Shown piece by piece: positions 60,726 to 64,000 of a stretch of DNA of 64,000 nucleotides. The stretch comes from Ruania alba. Its GTDB lineage: Bacteria > Actinomycetota > Actinomycetes > Actinomycetales > Beutenbergiaceae. The stretch is from the NCBI RefSeq assembly GCF_900105765.1, contig NZ_FNTX01000002.1, positions 62,001-126,000 of the forward strand, written 5' to 3'. The stretch's first letter is position 1, and the number at the start of each line of letters is the position of its first letter. The translations under genes and the position numbers were made by a program. The notes beneath the pieces are model-generated. The model worked only from the letters and a program-made list of their open reading frames with translations, had not been told where the DNA came from and made no database searches.

Positions 60726-62822
60726 TCAGCCACGCTCCGCCGTCGGGCCGGAGATTGTGAGCGTGGCATCGCCACGCAGACGTGCCCAGACCACCTTGCC
60801 CGGGCCGGAGGGGCGCCAGCCCCAGTCGGCGAGCCGCTCCACGATGTGCATCCCGTACCCGCCCACGCGAGCCGGGTGCACATCCAGGTGCGTGGGAGGC
60901 ATCGGATTGCCGTCCTCCACCTCGATCCGTACGCCGTCCGCCGTCTCGTGCACCCGCACCTCCAGGGAACCCCACCCGTGCACCACGGCGTTCGCCACCA
61001 GTTCGGAGACCACCAGCTCGATCGCACCCGTATCCGCACGACCCCAGTCCCGGCACGTCTGAGCAGCCCGCCGGCGCGCGTGCCCCACCGACTCCACCGA
61101 CGATGGCATCCGCCACCGCCTCGACCGGCCGCGGCGCAACGCCTCACCGAACCCGGTGGGCACCCGGATCACCACCACGGCGATGTCGTCCTCGGGCGGA
61201 TCGTCGAAGGCACGCAACAGTTGCTCGCCCACACCTGCCGCGTCCGGGGCACCTCCGATCTCGGCGAACACCTCCCGGAGCCGGTCCACGCCGTCCTGCA
61301 CGTTGCGCCTGCGGCGCTCGATCAGACCGTCGGTGTAGAGCAGCAGCACATCACCCGGCTCCACCTCGCACTCGGCCGTGTCACGGGGGCCGTTGCCGAA
61401 ACCGATCAGGGTGCCGGCCGCGCCGTCCAGGTCGTGCACCTCGCCACCGGTGCACACCATGCCCGGAAGGTGGCCGGCGCGGGAGTACTCCAGCAGCCAG
61501 CGCCCTTCCTCACGCGGTGTGAGCGCGGTGTAGATCATCGACGCCGCGCGCCGGATCCGCATCGCCTCCACGATCGAGTCCACCCGGGTCAGCACTGTGC
61601 CGGGGTCGGCGATCTCCGTGGCCAGTGCGCGCAGCACCGAACGCAACTGCCCCATCGCCGAGGCGGCCTCGACGTCATGCCCGACGACGTCCCCCACCAC
61701 GGCGGCCACCGCACCGTCTCCGGTGCGCACCACGTCGTACCAGTCCCCACCCACCTGGGAGTGCTCGGCGTTCGGTGAGTAGTAGGTCCACACGTCCAGG
61801 GTGTCGATGTGGTCCAGCTCGGGCAGCATGGCCCGCTGCAGCGTCTCGGCGAGCACATGCTCGGCCTCGTAGAGCAGGGTGTGATCCATCGCCAGGCCGA
61901 CCCGCCGGGCCACCATCTCCAGCACAGTCCCGGACTCCGGGTACACCGGCCGCACCCCGGACTCGGCCACCGCGACAAGCCCCAGCACGCGCCCCCTCCC
62001 CAGCAATGGAGCGAGCACCACCTCGCGCTTGGCCTCGGGCCGGTCCTCGAGGGCCGCACGGGCGAGCTCGACCACCTGGGCGCTCCAGCTGCCCGGGACG
62101 TACGTGGCCTCGGTATCCAACCGGAGTCGGCGCATGCTGTGCTCGCTGAGCAGCCGGCCCACCGGGTCGGTCTCGTCCGAGGCAGTGACGCCGCGACGCG
62201 GTCGGGCGCGACGGCCTGGACCCAGTCCATCCAGTCCGGAGATCGGATGCAGCACGCCGTCCTCGGCGAAGAAGCCGCACCACGCGAACAGGTGTTTGGC
62301 CATCACGCGGGCCACGGCAGCCACCGCCTCGGACTCGTTCTCCTCGGAGAGGACCTCAGAGATCTGCGCCATCGTCTCCAGGGCGATCCGGGACCGGTGG
62401 TCCAGCCCGGGTTGAACCGTGTCGGTGGCGGCGTCGGCACTGATCTGGACCGCAACGAACCGGGTGCCGCCAGGAATCGGGTGCGGGGTGAACTCGGCGA
62501 CGATCCCGATCTGGAGCCCGTCGGCGCGTACCACCGGCAGGGTGAGGGTGAACGGGGCGTCATCATCGACGTGCTCCTGCAGGCGTGCGTGGACCACCGA
62601 CCCCAGGCCGGGTGCGATCAGGTCACGCCCGCGTGCCTCGGGCAGGGTGTAGCCGGTGACGCGTTGGAACGCACGGTTGACCCACTGCAGCACGGTCGTC
62701 TCCGGGCCCAGGTCCACCACGGCCACGGCGGCCTGTCCCTCGAGCATCACGTGAGCCGCCAGCTCGCGGGGGTCCACGGGGGAATCGCCCTCCTCTGGGT
62801 GGTTCAACGCACCGCTCCTCAT
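60726..62822 (-). CDS. PAS-GAF-SpoIIE phosphatase with fused anti-sigma (HATPase) domain
   Basis: A 698-residue signalling protein. PAS (about 20-125: VLQWVNRAFQRVTGYTLPEARGRDL), GAF (about 145-320), PP2C-type SpoIIE phosphatase (about 335-550: QRAMLPELDHIDTLDVWTYY, VGGDWYDVV, VVGDVVGHDVEAASAMGQLRSVLR, LLLYTDGLIERR, DDIAVVVIRVP) and an RsbW-like HATPase (about 565-690: IELVVSELVANAVVHG, GYGMHIVERLADWGW). It can both phosphorylate and dephosphorylate STAS proteins; two STAS genes flank it. Sensing via PAS/GAF, no membrane helix. Confidence 0.93.
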   Translation of the reverse strand: MRSGALNHPEEGDSPVDPRELAAHVMLEGQAAVAVVDLGPETTVLQWVNRAFQRVTGYTLPEARGRDLIAPGLGSVVHARLQEHVDDDAPFTLTLPVVRADGLQIGIVAEFTPHPIPGGTRFVAVQISADAATDTVQPGLDHRSRIALETMAQISEVLSEENESEAVAAVARVMAKHLFAWCGFFAEDGVLHPISGLDGLGPGRRARPRRGVTASDETDPVGRLLSEHSMRRLRLDTEATYVPGSWSAQVVELARAALEDRPEAKREVVLAPLLGRGRVLGLVAVAESGVRPVYPESGTVLEMVARRVGLAMDHTLLYEAEHVLAETLQRAMLPELDHIDTLDVWTYYSPNAEHSQVGGDWYDVVRTGDGAVAAVVGDVVGHDVEAASAMGQLRSVLRALATEIADPGTVLTRVDSIVEAMRIRRAASMIYTALTPREEGRWLLEYSRAGHLPGMVCTGGEVHDLDGAAGTLIGFGNGPRDTAECEVEPGDVLLLYTDGLIERRRRNVQDGVDRLREVFAEIGGAPDAAGVGEQLLRAFDDPPEDDIAVVVIRVPTGFGEALRRGRSRRWRMPSSVESVGHARRRAAQTCRDWGRADTGAIELVVSELVANAVVHGWGSLEVRVHETADGVRIEVEDGNPMPPTHLDVHPARVGGYGMHIVERLADWGWRPSGPGKVVWARLRGDATLTISGPTAERG

Positions 62823-62890
62823 CGTCTACGGTGTGACCTACTGTGGACCACGCGGACGCGCGCGGCCCGAGACGCCCGCAAGGAGGCCCT

Positions 62891-63271
62891 GTGCCAGACG
62901 CTAACAGCAGCGGTCAGCCGTCGCGCTCTGCCGGTGGCGGTCGCGCGGAGACCGGTACGGTGCAGACCCTGCTCGAGTCCGCCTACACCCGTTTGGTGCT
63001 TTCCGGCGAGGTGGACGTGGCACTGAGCGAAGAACTCACCGAGGCGGTCGCCGAGGCCGAGGCCGCTGGGCTCCCGGTGCGCGTGGACGTGCGCCACGTG
63101 CAGTTCATGGACTCCTCCGGGATCGCGTTGCTCGCCCGCTTGGCGAGTCGTACCCCCGGGCGGCTCACCCTGATCAGGCCGCCGGACGTCGTCAGGTTCC
63201 TGCTCGAGGTGACCCGGATCGGGGACCTGGTGGACATCGTGGAGGAAGAGCCCGCCGACCAAGGCGCCTAG
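62891..63271 (+). CDS. STAS-domain anti-sigma factor antagonist
   Basis: A 126-residue STAS protein with a disordered 22-residue start and the motif FMDSSGIALLARL (Ser75/Ser76). It is divergent from the SpoIIE-type gene (68 bases apart), suggesting shared regulation; it is a likely substrate of that protein. The GTG at 62891 has AGGAGG upstream. Confidence 0.9.
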   Translation: MPDANSSGQPSRSAGGGRAETGTVQTLLESAYTRLVLSGEVDVALSEELTEAVAEAEAAGLPVRVDVRHVQFMDSSGIALLARLASRTPGRLTLIRPPDVVRFLLEVTRIGDLVDIVEEEPADQGA

Positions 63272-63415
63272 CTGCTCCTGCACATCCGTCTGAACCTCGG
63301 CAGGGCGACACACCGACGGCGGTGAGTCGCCTCTGCCGATGAGGGGTCAGCAGGTCGGGGCTCGGCAGAAAATACCGCGACCAGCGTCGGTGCTGCTCCC
63401 TACAGTGGGTCCGCC

Positions 63416-64000
63416 ATGACTTCGACCGCGACCCCGACCCCTGCGCCCCCGATGCCCACCGAGACTGCACCGCGCCCCGCCGACCCCGCGCGGCGGATCG
63501 ACTGGCGGCGCCTGCGTCGGCCGGCCGCGGTGATCGCGCTGGTCGGCAGCGCCGGCGCCGCCCTGGGGCAGACCCTCGGGACCCACGTCGCCGGGCTGCT
63601 CGCTGAGGACCCCACCACTCGATTGGTGGGCGTGTTGGCGCTGTGCGTGGTGGGTGCGGCCCTGCTGGACACCGTCGGCCGGTACATCTGGAGCGCCGTC
63701 GTGGACCGCGCGGAGGGGCGGCTGCGGGGCGACCTGCTCACCGCTGCCCTGCGCCAGCCGTTGGCCACGCTCTCCGAGCAGGCGGTGGGCGAGATCCTCG
63801 ACCGCGTCGACGACGACACTCACGATGTGGGCACCCTGGTGCGCCTGCAGGTGTGGCAGTTGATGCGCACCGTGTTCGCGGTGCTGCCGATGTGGATGCT
63901 CGCCGGGTTCACCTGGTGGCCGGCGTTCCTGCTGTTCCCGGCGGTGGCCGCGGTGACGGCGCTGGTGGTGCGTCCGCTGCTCGCTCCGATCGCCTCCCGG
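63416..64000 (+). CDS. ABC exporter, N-terminal transmembrane region (3' end cut)
   Basis: The first 195 residues of an ABC-type exporter, no stop before the window end. A Pro/Thr-rich start (1-30) leads to helices near 37-55 (AAVIALVGSAGAALGQTLG), 65-85 and 140-185; VDRAEGRLRGDLLTAALRQPLATLSEQAVGEILDRVDDDTHDVG is the first coupling region of type I exporters. The nucleotide-binding domain lies beyond the window. It may be one half of a heterodimer. ATG at 63416. Confidence 0.85.
   Translation, partial: MTSTATPTPAPPMPTETAPRPADPARRIDWRRLRRPAAVIALVGSAGAALGQTLGTHVAGLLAEDPTTRLVGVLALCVVGAALLDTVGRYIWSAVVDRAEGRLRGDLLTAALRQPLATLSEQAVGEILDRVDDDTHDVGTLVRLQVWQLMRTVFAVLPMWMLAGFTWWPAFLLFPAVAAVTALVVRPLLAPIASR

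Noticed and set aside
1-64000. Prophage, integrative element or genomic island
   Set aside because: No integrase, transposase, attachment-site duplication, tRNA or composition break was seen; the gene content is mostly core metabolism with a few small accessory modules.

Overview
The window is a single stretch of very GC-rich, densely coding DNA. It suggests an Actinomycetota chromosome of the Micrococcales type, perhaps near Ruaniaceae, Beutenbergiaceae or Bogoriellaceae. The reasons are frequent GTG starts, ATGA/GTGA/TGATG gene overlaps, IdeR-, Zur- and LexA-type operators, and many actinobacterial families (DUF3151 next to purA, an Rv2578c-like radical SAM protein, a SpoIIE/STAS module, a fadE5-fadA2-fabG4-htdX locus). 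No tRNA, rRNA, CRISPR array, integrase, transposase or phage gene was seen. No gene-free stretch exceeds 300 bases; gaps of 130-210 bases hold hairpins, palindromic repeats and operators listed below. The genus call is inference.

Left part (1-20.8 kb): purM (cut by the window edge) and purF are translationally coupled. Then come an RNB-type exoribonuclease with a small membrane protein, a TrpXYZ-like ABC transporter, a sterol-carrier-family protein, a DUF6226 protein, a cold-shock gene with a structured leader beside a fatty-acid desaturase, a large secreted nuclease/5'-nucleotidase split by an apparent one-base frameshift, a malic enzyme, a DHA2-type MFS exporter, a galactose-mutarotase-like gene with a frameshifted 3' end, and purL.

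Middle (20.9-35 kb): a universal stress protein is coupled to two fluoride exporter subunits, followed by a GerW-like protein, an SGNH hydrolase, an aminotransferase, an ABC-2-like membrane protein with a divergent TetR regulator and twin operators, a FUSC protein, an MFS exporter, 3-methyladenine glycosylase, an Rv2578c-like radical SAM protein with a LexA-like box, a siderophore-interacting protein with an iron box, and an MBL-fold hydrolase. A lipid locus (fadE5-like, tetR, thiolase, fabG4-like, MaoC hydratase) lies at 33-39.6 kb.

Zinc-starvation region (39.8-47.6 kb): a CobW-like protein without a P-loop, resembling mycobacterial Mrf (Rv0106), is divergent from four zinc-free ribosomal proteins (L28, L33, S14, L36). 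A Zur-like box lies between them, and a matching box precedes aztD-aztC. A cytosine deaminase/permease operon, an AraC regulator and a VOC protein lie in between.

Right part (47.6-64 kb): a TNT-domain protein; purC, a TOPRIM-like gene, purS, purQ and rnhA in one run; an AI-2E transporter; a double-GNAT protein; an HTH-MNT/HepT toxin-antitoxin pair whose operator overlaps the start codon; purD; a BCCT transporter; purA with DUF3151; two STAS proteins around a SpoIIE-type phosphatase/kinase; and the start of an ABC exporter. Eight purine genes (purM, F, L, C, S, Q, D, A) are spread through the window. Palindromic and tandem repeats repeatedly sit at gene junctions and sometimes supply the stop codon of a gene.
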